Below, piece by piece: positions 24,895 to 33,597 of a stretch of DNA of 49,528 nucleotides (within the stretch, counting starts at the first letter, position 1; each line of letters opens with the position of its first letter). Position numbers and translations under genes: made by a program. The DNA is from Prasinococcaceae sp. CCMP 1430 (Eukaryota; Prasinodermophyta; Palmophyllophyceae; Prasinococcales; Prasinococcaceae). The DNA lies in assembly GCA_013416795.1 (NCBI GenBank), contig RQSC01000010.1:377643-427170 (forward strand). Direction: 5' to 3'. The notes below the pieces were generated by a model, which saw only the letters and a list, made by a program, of their open reading frames with translations, had not been told where the DNA came from and made no database searches.

Positions 24895-26082
24895 TTAGCG
24901 ATCTACCTCCCCCATAATAATATCAATGCTTCCAAGGATAGTCATGATGTCTGCGAGTTTTTCACCTTGAACTAATTGTGGCAAAATTTGCAAATTAACA
25001 AAACCTGGGGGTCTAATCTTCCAACGCCAAGGAAAGACGCTATCATCTCCAATTAAAAACACTCCTAATTCTCCTTTCGGAGCCTCTATTCTAGCATAAT
25101 GTTCTTGTTTCGGGAGTTTAAAGGTTGGAGATGGTTTTTTGCTTATAAATTGATAGTCAAACTCATTCCACGGTCCAGGAGATTGATTATCCCAACCTAG
25201 TCGCCGAGCTTCTAAGTTCTCATAGGGCCCTCCGGGGAGAGTTTTGAGAGCTTGTTGAACTATTTTGACTGACTCGCGCATTTCTCCCATCCGTACCATA
25301 TAACGGGCCAGACAATCACCGCTGTTTTGCCATTCTATATGCCAATCAATTTCATCATAACATTCGTAATGGTCGACCTTACGAAGGTCCCAGCGTACTC
25401 CTGAAGCCCTTAGCATTGGACCCGATAAACCCCAATTAATAGCTTCCTCTCGCTGAATGATTCCGACTCCTTCTACTCTTTTCAGAAAAATCGGATTTCG
25501 TGTAATTAAGCGCTCATATTCACTAATTTTGGGCAGAAAATAGTCACAAAAATCTAAGCATTTATCTACCCAACCGTACGGTAAGTCCACGGCTACTCCG
25601 CCAATGCGAAAATAATTGTGCATCATACGCATGCCAGTAGCAGCCTCAAATAAATCATAAATCATCTCTCTTTCGCGCAAGATATAAAAGAAAGGCGTTT
25701 GTGCTCCAATATCAGCCATGAAAGGTCCAAGCCATAAAAGGTGTGAAGCTATCCGGCTAAGTTCAAGCATAATCATGCGGATGTAGCTCGCCCTCTTGGG
25801 AACTTGAATATTGGCCAACTTTTCTGGAGCATTGACAGTAATGGCTTCAGTAAACATAGTGGCCAAATAGTCCCAGCGAGTGACATATGGTAGGTATTGT
25901 AAAATACTCCTATTTTCAGCAATCTTTTCCATTCCTCGATGCAGATATCCCAAGATAGGCTCGCAGTCTACTACGTTTTCTCCGTCCAATGTCACAATCA
26001 AACGAAGTACTCCATGCATTGATGGATGGTGTGGTCCCATGCTTACAATCATCGGCTCTGCTCTTGTGCTAGGTATTCTCAT
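24895..26082 (-). CDS. ndhH: NDH subunit H (49 kDa type)
   Basis: 395-residue peripheral-arm subunit (NuoD/49 kDa family) forming part of the plastoquinone-binding pocket. The start is set at [20 protein letters not shown]. An upstream in-frame ATG at 26157 would add 25 residues unlike the family. Conserved stretches include [56 protein letters not shown] and the C-terminal [14 protein letters not shown]. The length matches the usual 393. It follows rps15 and is one base from ndhA. Confidence 0.98.
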   Translation of the reverse strand: MRIPSTRAEPMIVSMGPHHPSMHGVLRLIVTLDGENVVDCEPILGYLHRGMEKIAENRSILQYLPYVTRWDYLATMFTEAITVNAPEKLANIQVPKRASYIRMIMLELSRIASHLLWLGPFMADIGAQTPFFYILREREMIYDLFEAATGMRMMHNYFRIGGVAVDLPYGWVDKCLDFCDYFLPKISEYERLITRNPIFLKRVEGVGIIQREEAINWGLSGPMLRASGVRWDLRKVDHYECYDEIDWHIEWQNSGDCLARYMVRMGEMRESVKIVQQALKTLPGGPYENLEARRLGWDNQSPGPWNEFDYQFISKKPSPTFKLPKQEHYARIEAPKGELGVFLIGDDSVFPWRWKIRPPGFVNLQILPQLVQGEKLADIMTILGSIDIIMGEVDR

Positions 26083-26183
26083 CGTTTTTTGTCTCCTATG
26101 CATCTTTTGCAATTTGCTAAGCACTGGGCAGCTCAATTCATACTTGATCTGCAACACATCTATTTATATCTTTAAGGAGCAAT

Positions 26184-26453
26184 TTAATTGTTTTTGTTAA
26201 GACCTCGTATGCTAAGCTGGGCCAATAAACTTTCATACCGTGCTGCATTTTCTCGTCCAAGGTAACCCAAAAGTCTTTTGCGTTTTCCAAGAATCTTGCG
26301 TAAACCGCGTTGTGAAGAATAATCTTTGCTATGAGTCTTTAAATGTTGAGCTAAACGAATTACTTGTTTGGTCAAAAAAGCTATTTGAACCTCACTAGAG
26401 CCTACACCCTGGCTAGATACACTAAGGCCTTGATTTAAGAAATGCTGAGCCAT
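26184..26453 (-). CDS. rps15: 30S ribosomal protein S15
   Basis: 89-residue S15/uS15, which binds the 16S central domain. The S15 signature is clear: GSSEVQIAFLTKQVIRLAQHLKTH, then HSKDYSSQRGLRKILGKRKRLLGYL. The length is normal. It is first in the minus-strand rps15-ndhH-ndhA-ndhI-ndhG-ndhE series, the same order as in land-plant small single-copy regions. ycf1, which often lies beyond it, is not found here. Confidence 0.97.
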   Translation of the reverse strand: MAQHFLNQGLSVSSQGVGSSEVQIAFLTKQVIRLAQHLKTHSKDYSSQRGLRKILGKRKRLLGYLGRENAARYESLLAQLSIRGLNKNN

Positions 26454-27083
26454 AAAGTCACACTCTCTCCCTTATTTGTTATGTCTACAATTTGCTATAA
26501 TAGTTTGCTGGACCAATGAGATCCTACTATACCTGAGAAGAAAGATGAAGAGCTATCCTCATAAATTTCTCTTTCTTTCGCTGTATTTTTCGACGCACAT
26601 AGAAAAAAAGACCAAATATCACCAAATCATCTATTCAGTCTAACTTGCTCTGCTAAATAATTTATTTTATTTGTCATTCAATTTCAATAATGTATTGATC
26701 ATGCCAAGCCACACACACTATGCATCCATGCTATTATCATAAGTACCTAGTGAGACTTAGCACGGTTTCCAACTATCTACTCTGGACATCTCAATTTAAG
26801 ATATCCTTAGCCATAAGAATGAATCTTATGTATTTCATATCTATATCTATGGATGCCCGAATGACAGATCTATCTTGATACATCCTGAATCCATGGATGG
26901 TTTCTAGCAGTTTAAACTCAAAGTAACTAATGAATCCTTTTCTAGACAGGTTTCAATCGGTTAGTTGACTCAACCCACCAAATATGCTAAATTAGCTATA
27001 GCATCTCTCCACGTGGCTTTCGGATAGATAGAGTAGTTGGATTGGTTAAAACTAGGCCAGCATACCATAGCAACCATGATTAA
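26454..27083. other. Spacer rps15-trnR-ACG
   Basis: 630 bases with no recognised gene on either strand. AT-rich, with no strong inverted repeat seen. It should contain the promoter of the rps15-ndh cluster. Confidence 0.6.
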
Positions 27084-27157
27084 GGGCTTGTAGCTCAGCG
27101 GATTAGAGCACGCGGCTACGAACTGCGGTGTCGGGGGTTCGAGTCCCTCCTAGCCCA
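27084..27157 (+). tRNA. trnR-ACG: tRNA-Arg (ACG)
   Basis: 74-nt cloverleaf with anticodon ACG in loop CTACGAA and T arm GGGTTCGAGTCCC. The acceptor GGGCTTG/CTAGCCC has one U-U mismatch. The usual plastid neighbour, 5S rRNA, is far away here. The 5' 26 nt equal those of trnR-CCG. Confidence 0.95.
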
Positions 27158-27361
27158 TGTAAGCCATTGGAAAGGGCAAATCTTTTCTCTAGTGAGGAGC
27201 TAGTTCTAGAATTAGAATAGATGCTTTGTGTTTTCTTAGCCATACAGAGAAAATTTCACTGCCATTTGCAGTCTTTATTTAGCACATTCTAGAGAAAGAA
27301 GCTAGAGAATTTCTTTTGGAAAGGGTATACTCGACCTGTCACTATGTTTTGTAGTCTTATT

Positions 27362-27457
27362 ATGTTCACCATCATTAGCTATTTCGGCCTGTTATTCACT
27401 GCTTTGACCTTAGCACTACTACTCTTTGTGGGCCTAAGTAAAATTCAATTGATTTAG
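27362..27457 (+). CDS. petL: cytochrome b6f subunit VI (PetL)
   Basis: 31-residue single-helix subunit that stabilises the cytochrome b6f complex. Sequence [20 protein letters not shown] followed by [11 protein letters not shown], with the conserved ISYFG start and FIGLSKI-type end. It is too short for most gene finders but matches the family over its full length, and it heads petL-petG-trnW-trnP-psaJ, the conserved plastid series. Confidence 0.94.
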   Translation: MFTIISYFGLLFTALTLALLLFVGLSKIQLI

Positions 27458-27629
27458 AGGTCTACAGGATACTGTAGCAAGCTTTGTCAGGGCGAAAGCC
27501 AAGTATCGTTCGTTTGTTTTTTTCGAACTATCTGTGGCCATCGTTTTTTTAGATGAGTTAGCTTAGTGCATTCGTGTTTTATGAGCCTCACTTCGACATG
27601 ATTTTTTACCACAATAACACTCATTAAGT

Positions 27630-27743
27630 ATGGTTGAGCCATTACTCTCCGGCATTGTTCTAGGTCTTATACCTATTACCCTCGCTGGCCTTTTTGTCAC
27701 TGCTTATTTACAGTATCGACGGGGTGACCAGTTAGAGCTCTAA
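27630..27743 (+). CDS. petG: cytochrome b6f subunit V (PetG)
   Basis: 37-residue single-helix subunit required for cytochrome b6f assembly. Sequence [20 protein letters not shown] then [17 protein letters not shown], a near-perfect family match including the conserved YRRGDQL tail. It follows petL and precedes opposite-strand trnW and trnP. Confidence 0.97.
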   Translation: MVEPLLSGIVLGLIPITLAGLFVTAYLQYRRGDQLEL

Positions 27744-28087
27744 CAAATTTCGCGCAAATAGCCCAATTTGGCCCCGATCTTAGCTCTTGTTACGAAGAGT
27801 CCAGATTTAATCTAATTTAGAAAATTTTTTCTAAATCCTGTGTTTTCAGGTGGGGCCAGGTCTGATGCTAAGTGGCCTTTCTGATTAGGCCACTTAGTCA
27901 CTTTTAAACTACAAAAGCTAATATCAAGCATACTTACTGCCTGCTTGCTTGTATGTGTCATTTTTTAACCAAAACGGTATTTTCTACTAAAAACTAATCT
28001 AAATACGACAGTCTATTGCTGGCCACATGTAATCATTTCGCTTTTGGCAAGCCTCACATCTCAATCAAAAGTCACAATGTACATCAG
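27744..28087. other. Spacer petG-trnW
   Basis: 344 bases with no further gene; contains the petG 3' stem-loop. Confidence 0.7.
27868..27897 (+). terminator. petG 3' stem-loop
   Basis: CTAAGTGGCCT (27868-27878) pairs perfectly with AGGCCACTTAG (27887-27897) over an 8-base loop, about 125 bases past the petG stop. Likely 3'-end hairpin of the petL-petG mRNA. Confidence 0.6.
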
Positions 28088-28160
28088 CACGCTCTGTAGG
28101 ACTTGAACCTACGACATCAGGTTTTGGAGACCTGCGTTCTACCAACTGAACTAAGAGCGC
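28088..28160 (-). tRNA. trnW-CCA: tRNA-Trp (CCA)
   Basis: 73-nt cloverleaf on the minus strand, loop CTCCAAA with anticodon CCA, T arm GGTTCAAGTCC. Acceptor GCGCTCT/AGAGCGT closes with a G-U pair as in other plastid trnW genes. Neighbours petG and trnP are conserved. Confidence 0.97.
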
Positions 28161-28209
28161 TTAGTTGCGAAAAAAGAGATTAAGCAGAGAAACTTTTTTC
28201 TCCACAAGG

Positions 28210-28283
28210 TGGGGATGACAGGATTCGAACCTGCGACATTTTGTACCCAAAACAAATGCGCTACCAAGCTGCGCTACATCCCC
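28210..28283 (-). tRNA. trnP-UGG: tRNA-Pro (UGG)
   Basis: 74-nt cloverleaf on the minus strand, loop TTTGGGT with anticodon TGG, acceptor GGGGATG/CATCCCC, T arm GGTTCGAATCC. It pairs with trnW as in land plants. Confidence 0.97.
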
Positions 28284-28777
<494 letters not shown>

Positions 28778-29167
28778 GCTGGAAAGGTTTAGCGGAAGCA
28801 CTAGACTAGACATCATATATTGCTATTTTAAAACCTGATGATCTAATTAGAAGACTAGCTTTGTGTGTAAGCAGATCTTCCAGTGACTTTGCCATAAGTT
28901 AATTCACAAACTGTGGTTTTTCCCGGAACAGAGCCTCCGGGAAAGACCAAAAGTCCTAGGATTGTAAGAAAAATTCACCGTATATTGGAAGAAATATGCA
29001 GAATTTTTGTCAACAAACTGGTGGTCCAAAATTGGCTTTTCACTGGATTTTCTAGCAGTCTGATCAGAATAACAAATGGCCTTCAGCTAAAGGATGCCAA
29101 AATCAAACTGTATTTAAGTTGGCATGACTTATGGCAAAACTAACTTCCAGAAAAACTCTTTATTACC
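28778..29167. other. Spacer psaJ-rpl33
   Basis: 390 bases. It holds the psaJ 3' hairpin (28919-28944) and an unconvincing 76-codon frame (28913-29143) that overlaps the hairpin and matches no known plastid protein. Confidence 0.6.
28919..28944 (+). terminator. psaJ 3' stem-loop
   Basis: TTTCCCGGA (28919-28927) pairs with TCCGGGAAA (28936-28944) over an 8-base loop. Likely processing or stabilising hairpin between psaJ and rpl33. Confidence 0.5.
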
Positions 29168-29365
29168 ATGGCTAAGAACAAAGATGTCCGAGTTACAATT
29201 ACTCTTGAATGCACTTTTTGTCCTCAAAACGAACAAAAGCGCTTGCCAGGCGTATCTCGCTATATTACCCAAAAAAACAGGAGAAATACTCCAAATCGTT
29301 TAGAATTAAAGAAATTTTGTTTGTATTGTGGACGCCACACTGTGCACAGAGAAATTAAAAGATAG
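29168..29365 (+). CDS. rpl33: 50S ribosomal protein L33
   Basis: 65-residue L33/bL33. It begins [18 protein letters not shown] and ends with [16 protein letters not shown]. Two Cys-x2-Cys pairs (CTFC and CLYC) form the zinc-ribbon version of the protein. The middle contains the family motif [20 protein letters not shown] (about residues 31-50). Only 15 bases separate it from rps18, with a good AGGAGG ribosome binding site for rps18 in that gap. Confidence 0.97.
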   Translation: MAKNKDVRVTITLECTFCPQNEQKRLPGVSRYITQKNRRNTPNRLELKKFCLYCGRHTVHREIKR

Positions 29366-29380
29366 GAGGTATTTTATTTC

Positions 29381-29620
29381 ATGAGTAAACCCCAGATGAA
29401 ACCAAAGCGTTCTTTTCGTCGTCGTCTTTCCCCTATCCGCCCAAGTGAAACGATTGACTATAAAGATGTAGGTCTGTTACGTAAATTCATTAGTGAACAA
29501 GGAAAGATTCTCTCGCGACGTACTAATCGTCTCACTTCTAAACAACAACGAATGATGACCAGAGCAATTAAAGAAGCTCGAGTTTTGGCTCTTTTGCCTT
29601 TTTTATACAACGAAACGTAA
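29381..29620 (+). CDS. rps18: 30S ribosomal protein S18
   Basis: 79-residue S18/bS18, partner of S6 on the 30S platform. The conserved core [20 protein letters not shown] and the [22 protein letters not shown] segment are intact (residues about 25-65), ending LALLPF. AGGAGG at 29365-29370 supports the ATG at 29381. rpl20, which normally lies opposite and downstream, has moved. Confidence 0.97.
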   Translation: MSKPQMKPKRSFRRRLSPIRPSETIDYKDVGLLRKFISEQGKILSRRTNRLTSKQQRMMTRAIKEARVLALLPFLYNET

Positions 29621-30892
29621 TTTGAGCCAAGGTCTATGTTTTTTTCTGGACTATGTGTCATACAAAAACTGGCTTGGGGCTCAATCCTTTTTTGAGCAAA
29701 ACACAAAACATAGGTCAAATTGGTTTACTGGACTGCAATGACTCCTTGTAAAAGAACAAAGTAGAAAGATGGCCACTATGGTCTGTTTCTAAATACTGTC
29801 AGCTATTAGCCCTACTCCGGATTTTCTTTTGTCACCCATGCCAGCTTATATTTACATGTGGCTCTAAGGCTACTCTCATCTAATAAGAATGTGAGTAGCC
29901 AATTGAAGGTCAAGGGATACGATAGGTAAAAAACAGAGTAAGCACTCACTAATATGTCAAGCTAATTCGATGTTCTAAACACAAACCCTATGTTGTCATA
30001 CACAGCTTATTTGAAAACACTTCATTCTAGTTACCAAAGTGGTCGACAAGCCAAATAATTTGACAAAAGCCAAACTATTCTAATGTGCTTGGAATTGGTA
30101 TTGTCTCTTTACACTTAGTCCACACAAGTGGCTGAGATAGCGAATTATTTGTGTCTTTCGTCAAGTTGCTAGCTACACACAAGAGTAGTATACAAAAACA
30201 TTTCACCTAAATCAGGTATGGCCGCTCAGAGTAGCTAAGCCTGATCTAAAAGCGTCCAGATTAGATATGCTGTCGTACCTGGTAAAGAACAACAAAATAG
30301 CACTATTCAATTTACTTGGATTTCATTGGCCAATTGTATGCATACAGAATTGCCTGCCGCTGATAGGCTTTCTTGGAAGCTTAAATATAGTTTTTTTTAT
30401 TGGACTTAGACATAAGAAAAACCGCAAAATAGAGTAGGCAAGTGCTGTTACTAAATGCTCAGGACAGTGTCTGAAAATTCTATTGTGATAAAAGAAACAG
30501 ATAGAATACCAAAGTGTGTGCTTATATGACTTCCATATTTGATTTCAAATTTTATCTGCTTTATATAGCATCTGTTTGGAATCTGCAGTTATAGGTTTAG
30601 ATATCTCTTTTTTATGTTTTTTTATAGTATTTGCAAACCTTAAGTTCAGATCTAGAAACATGGAAAAAAGAAAGTGCAGTACTGAAAAAATTGCTTAATT
30701 TAGCTTGGCAAGGTCACGGAGAGTCTTTTGTTTAAAAAAGTTGAACATCCGCGTATATTTTTTTCTATCTCTTTTTTTAATAGTGTCAATTAGCTGGTTT
30801 GCATTAAAGACTTAATGTGGGTAAACATCGTAGTTTGGTTTTTTGCACTTGTTGAGCATAGTGCTTTGTTTGTAACAATTTTTATCTTACAT
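29621..30892. other. Long gene-less spacer rps18-tilS
   Basis: About 1.27 kb. A loose inverted repeat just after rps18 (AATTTGA...TCTATGTTTT near 29620-29642 against AAAACATAGGTCAAATT at 29703-29719) could be the rps18 3' structure. No other gene, tRNA or strong repeat was found on either strand. Confidence 0.5.
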
Positions 30893-32239
30893 ATGACCAG
30901 CAAATCTATCAATGTACGTGTAATTTTGCGAGCTATTCATATAGCCTTAAGCCAACGTGCTCTCCTACAACCTCAAGAGCGCATGTTGGCAGCTCTTTCG
31001 GGAGGTCAAGATTCAGTGGGAATGATAACACTGCTTAGTCGTTTGCAGCTTTTATGGCATTGGAAGTTAGCAGTTGTACATTGTGATCATCAATGGCATG
31101 CTTCTTCCAGATTTTTAGGCCGACAAGTTTCTGAATTAGCCATGAATATGGGAGTAGACTTGTATCTTTCCGTGGCTATCTATAAGGTTCCAACCGAATC
31201 TCAGGCACGAGACTGGCGTTACGGGACAATACAAAGAATTGCTTCTTTGTATCAGTATAAAGTGGTGGCCACGGCTCATAATACTAACGATAGAACAGAG
31301 ACCCTTATATACAACTTGTTTCGAGGGAGTGGCGTGGCTGGACTCCAATCCTTAAATTGGAAAAGACAGCTTCATCGGGTGCTTAGCAGTATATGCAATT
31401 GTGGCCAACAAAGGTATCGAGATATGCCTAGTGTAAGATGTTTTGTAACTATTCAAGAATACCCTGACCAGCTCTTTTGTCTACCTAATAGCTCAGAAAT
31501 TGCAGTCATTCGTCCATGTTTAGGCATTACACGGACTGAACTAGCACTTTTGGCTCTTTATTTTAAGTTGCCGGTATGTTTTGATTCTACCAATCAGGAT
31601 GTTAGCCGAGAAAGAAATTATGTCCGGCATCATTTATTGCCCTTTATAAGAAAGCGTTTTTCTTCTCGAATAGATCAAGCACTTGCTAGATGGGCAGAGA
31701 TAGTTCATGCTGAAACCCTTTATCTGGAAACCCTAGCACAGTCTATCTGTTTTAGGGCACAGAATGCTGTTCAACATAAACACAACCATATTTTTAGACC
31801 CCGTCTAAGCAAAGTGCTAGTACAAGCTTTACCTTTAGTACTCCAGCGTCGAGTAATTAAATGTTTTTTAGAAGGTCCTTTGTGGTTGGCCCACATTCAT
31901 GAGCAAACAGAATTAGAGATGTTTACATCGCAAAATACTATAAGCTTTGACCATGTGGAGCAGGTCAGGCTTGCATGTCTGACCTGTCCGAGTCATCTGA
32001 AAAGGCATACATCTCAAGTAATGGCCAGGAAACAAAAGACTTTCAAAAAAGTGGGTGCTTCACATCATATCGTATATCCTTCATATTCTGATAATAGCTC
32101 TATCTATACTTGGATTTGTTTGCCAAACAATATAGCGCTTCAATTAACCTCCCAGGGATTGGTACTTCATACTTTGTATAATAAACCAAAATCACTGATG
32201 TCACTAACTAAAAAGAAGAAGACTTCAGATCGCAAGTAG
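30893..32239 (+). CDS. tilS: tRNA(Ile)-lysidine synthase
   Basis: TilS (ycf62) converts C34 of tRNA-Ile(CAU) to lysidine so that it reads AUA codons as Ile; an ATP-pyrophosphatase of the PP-loop family. Visible are the PP-loop LSGGQDS at about residues 35-41, VVHCDHQWH, the family motif AHNTNDRTET, and RNYVRHHLLP. The C-terminal half is poorly conserved and ends in a lysine-rich tail. The start is uncertain: MTSKSINVRV at 30893 gives 448 residues; the frame is open upstream to an ATG at 30815, which would add 26 mostly hydrophobic residues. The gene is kept in some algal plastids and absent from land-plant plastids described in detail. It stands alone between long spacers. Confidence 0.92.
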   Translation: MTSKSINVRVILRAIHIALSQRALLQPQERMLAALSGGQDSVGMITLLSRLQLLWHWKLAVVHCDHQWHASSRFLGRQVSELAMNMGVDLYLSVAIYKVPTESQARDWRYGTIQRIASLYQYKVVATAHNTNDRTETLIYNLFRGSGVAGLQSLNWKRQLHRVLSSICNCGQQRYRDMPSVRCFVTIQEYPDQLFCLPNSSEIAVIRPCLGITRTELALLALYFKLPVCFDSTNQDVSRERNYVRHHLLPFIRKRFSSRIDQALARWAEIVHAETLYLETLAQSICFRAQNAVQHKHNHIFRPRLSKVLVQALPLVLQRRVIKCFLEGPLWLAHIHEQTELEMFTSQNTISFDHVEQVRLACLTCPSHLKRHTSQVMARKQKTFKKVGASHHIVYPSYSDNSSIYTWICLPNNIALQLTSQGLVLHTLYNKPKSLMSLTKKKKTSDRK

Positions 32240-33472
32240 TTCTGAGTCTGTTGGCAAGCCCTTAGAAAATGGCCTGACTTGAACTGGGAATGTGATAGTA
32301 GTAGAAAAAACTGAATGGCATATTGATGTGGATCCCACTATAGTTAAGTTTTATATTTGATCTTTAGGTATTAGACATTCTAGCTTGGTAATAAGGCTTG
32401 GTATAGATATTCTGGCTTGTTGTGTTTCTAATTCCAATTGTAGGGAGGAATAGCTAGTAGCATAAATGAAGTTCCATTCATGATCGAGCGAGTGACAAAT
32501 ATCTAGATTGTATGGGTCACGGATTTTCAAACAGCTAGTAAAAAAGCCATTGAGTCAATGTTTGCCATGAAACTAGCAAGACCTTCAAAGCGCACTCTTG
32601 GGCAAACAAGGATATAGCTTGCTTCGTCAGTGCCACCTACAAAGAGAGAAAAGTCAGTGCTGAGCAAACCTGCTATTAGAGCTCACCACTCCTAATATGG
32701 TCAAATTGCCATCCCATACCAATTATAAAAACCAGTTCATTTTCACCGTATGGTATTCCAAAACTCAGTTGACCCTTTCTGAATTTTTGTCTCCTCATAA
32801 ACAATACTAGCTTTAGCTCACGCTATTGTCGCGTACTACGGTATATAGATATAGCTAATACAATATTGGTTGGTTCGCTACCCAGGTAATTTTTTTCCTA
32901 ATAGAGACTCTCATTGTACCATCTTCTCAATATCTGAATTAATTTATATGTTGATTTTATTTCGGTGCAGTTACGCCGGAAGTCTTATCTGTGTGGATCC
33001 AAAGTATCTTGCAATGGAACAATTTTGATCATCAAGCTCTAATCCAAATTTGGGCTGAATTTGAGAGAAAATCACAGATTTAAGTGAAAAAAATCTGAAC
33101 ATGTTTTTCAAAAGCAAAAAATAGGTAGTTTTCTCAGATTGTTGAAATAACCCAAGTTGCAAACGTGATTTGTCTAGTTAAAAGATTATCCAGATAGTCT
33201 AGTATAGACTAGTATAGTAAGGTATATCTTGTTCTCGATTGTTCTATGTTCATTTTTTACTATATTCTCCGTGAAGACAGAAGCCAAGCAAGTAGTGGGC
33301 TACTATATATTTGCCCACTACTTGTCTTTTTCATTTCAACGATCGAAGTCAAGTTTATGAATCTGAGTCAATAAGGGCTTAGAGTTTGAAGTTCCCTTCC
33401 CCAGAGGGTTTGACAGTCCTCTGGAGGCATGGCATAATTTTGTACATTGCAAAGCAAAGCTTTGCTTCGCAG
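32240..33472. other. Long gene-less spacer tilS-trnD
   Basis: About 1.23 kb with no recognised gene. It holds a strong stem-loop at 33289-33324 and a 16-base perfect palindrome AAGCAAAGCTTTGCTT at 33452-33467 just before trnD. A 41-codon frame from 33247 runs through the stem-loop and has no known relatives. Confidence 0.5.
33289..33324 (+). terminator. 12-bp stem-loop, unassigned
   Basis: CAAGTAGTGGGC (33289-33300) pairs exactly with GCCCACTACTTG (33313-33324) over 12 bases, followed by TCTTTTTC. It has the shape of a plastid 3'-end hairpin but the nearest upstream gene, tilS, ends about 1 kb before. Confidence 0.5.
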
Positions 33473-33546
33473 GGGGCTGTAGTTTAGTTGGTTAGAATGC
33501 CGCCCTGTCACGGCGGAGGTCGCGGGTTCGAGTCCCGTCAGCCTCG
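33473..33546 (+). tRNA. trnD-GUC: tRNA-Asp (GUC)
   Basis: 74-nt cloverleaf, loop CTGTCAC with anticodon GTC, acceptor GGGGCTG/CAGCCTC with one G-U pair, T arm GGGTTCGAGTCCC and discriminator G as expected for tRNA-Asp. Confidence 0.97.
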
Positions 33547-33597
33547 ATTTTGTCTTTTTGTAATCAACAAATTGGAGTAACCACCGGCTGACTGACT

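Noticed and set aside
25880-26200. 106-codon plus-strand ORF with a hydrophobic C-terminal part
   Set aside because: Mostly antisense to the well-conserved ndhH N-terminus; the rest is the ndhH-rps15 spacer.
33247-33372. 41-codon ORF running through the 12-bp hairpin
   Set aside because: Considered as a small photosystem gene, but it lacks any family motif and the hairpin explains the sequence better.
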